From contig NZ_CP017476.1 of NCBI RefSeq assembly GCF_001761385.1, positions 310,001 through 374,000 of the forward strand: a stretch of 64,000 bases of DNA, in the 5' to 3' direction. A model generated the notes under the pieces. The model worked only from the letters and a program-made list of their open reading frames with translations, was not told the DNA's origin and searched no databases. The position numbers and the translations under genes are program-made. This stretch comes from Hydrogenophaga crassostreae (GTDB lineage Bacteria > Pseudomonadota > Gammaproteobacteria > Burkholderiales > Burkholderiaceae_C). Positions 63,608 through 64,000 of the stretch are shown in pieces. Within the stretch, counting starts at the first letter, position 1. Every line of letters begins with the position of its first letter.

Positions 63608-64000
63608 ATGAGCGAACCCACTCACTTTGTGCACCGCAACCTGCCCCGCCTTCTGCTCGAAGCGAGGGAGGCTGTGATGCAACACACCCGGCCCAGTCTG
63701 CGCGAGCATGGCCTGTCGGATCAGCAATGGCGTGTGTTGCGGGTGCTGGGCGAACACGCCAGCGACCCGGCGGGAGTGGAAACGGGGCGTGTGGCGCGAG
63801 AAGCGCTGCTGCTTGGTCCCAGCCTGACCGGGGTGCTCACGCGCATGGAACGCGATGGTCTGATCGAGCGCGAGCGCTGCCCGCAAGACGCGCGTCGCAC
63901 CGTCGTCAGAGCCACCCGCGCGGGCCTGACGCTGGTGAGCAACCTGTCCACCACCATCGAGGCCCACTACGCCTGGATGGAAAAGCGGCTGGGTGAAGCA
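63608..64000 (+). CDS. hpaR: MarR-family regulator HpaR, 3' end outside the window
   Basis: 131 codons are visible, open to the window edge. The text LPRLLLEAREAVMQHTRPSL, LSDQQWRVLRVLGEH and GPSLTGVLTRMERDGLIERER matches HpaR, the repressor of homoprotocatechuate (4-hydroxyphenylacetate) catabolism in E. coli. There is no Shine-Dalgarno; AT-rich DNA precedes the ATG. A catabolic hpa operon may follow to the right. Confidence 0.85.
   Translation, partial: MSEPTHFVHRNLPRLLLEAREAVMQHTRPSLREHGLSDQQWRVLRVLGEHASDPAGVETGRVAREALLLGPSLTGVLTRMERDGLIERERCPQDARRTVVRATRAGLTLVSNLSTTIEAHYAWMEKRLGEA

Overview
The window is high-GC, densely packed chromosomal DNA with no rRNA, tRNA, IS element, phage gene or CRISPR array that I could find. 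Gene content and style (homodimeric PDH-type E1, CadR/CadA, AmpG-like MFS, HpaR at the right edge, frequent ATGA start/stop overlaps, a C/G-rich intergenic REP-like repeat) suggest a betaproteobacterium of the Burkholderiales, probably Comamonadaceae (Hydrogenophaga/Acidovorax-like). That placement is an inference from protein character, not a search.

Layout. (1) 0.3-7.0 kb: an eight-gene co-directional stress operon (FAD oxidoreductase, DUF1365, Cfa-like methyltransferase, chalcone-isomerase-like, MFS, DUF3833 lipoprotein, SDR, NTF2-like). Clusters of this type are controlled by light or singlet oxygen in other Proteobacteria. Here the operon follows a sigma70-type promoter flanked by two 15-bp palindromes. 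(2) 7.3-11.8 kb: a CPA1 Na+/H+ antiporter and a divergent cadR/cadA metal-efflux pair. (3) 11.8-17.9 kb: a three-gene phosphorelay (hybrid kinase, BvgS/EvgS-like kinase, stand-alone receiver). (4) 18.0-23.1 kb: a methionine-degradation locus resembling mdeB-mdeR-mdeA of Pseudomonas putida, with a second Lrp regulator. (5) 23.2-32.1 kb: an MBL hydrolase, then an AT-richer accessory stretch with a divergent NarL/7TM-kinase system, an orphan gene, a lipoprotein whose frame is broken at an A7 tract, a DUF5648 lipoprotein, a decayed Lcl-domain gene and an acyltransferase. (6) 32.4-39.1 kb: AmpG-like MFS, acyl-CoA ligase, an OmpR/kinase pair, a candidate small RNA, a zinc-binding protein and IlvE. 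(7) 39.3-53.1 kb: a complete alpha/beta-galactoside system (LacI regulator, ABC importer, GH42, GH36, galT, galE, galK, with a convergent aldose epimerase). (8) 53.6-59.4 kb: a lower-GC glycan-modification block (GT39, GT2, epimerase, frameshifted DegT aminotransferase, GtrA, methyltransferase). (9) 59.7-64.0 kb: radA, a J-domain-like protein, nitronate monooxygenase and the 5' part of hpaR.

Most noteworthy signals: two near-identical palindromes (TCACC-N6-GGTGA) that tie the NarL-type regulator to the orphan-gene block; a structured, terminator-ended candidate sRNA at 37.7 kb; homopolymer frame breaks in two otherwise intact genes (A7 at 27340, C5 at 55662); a Cfa homologue lacking the bicarbonate-ligand Cys and His; tandem LacI-type operators in the galactoside promoter; and a MerR-type cadA promoter whose expected start site falls on the annotated ATG.
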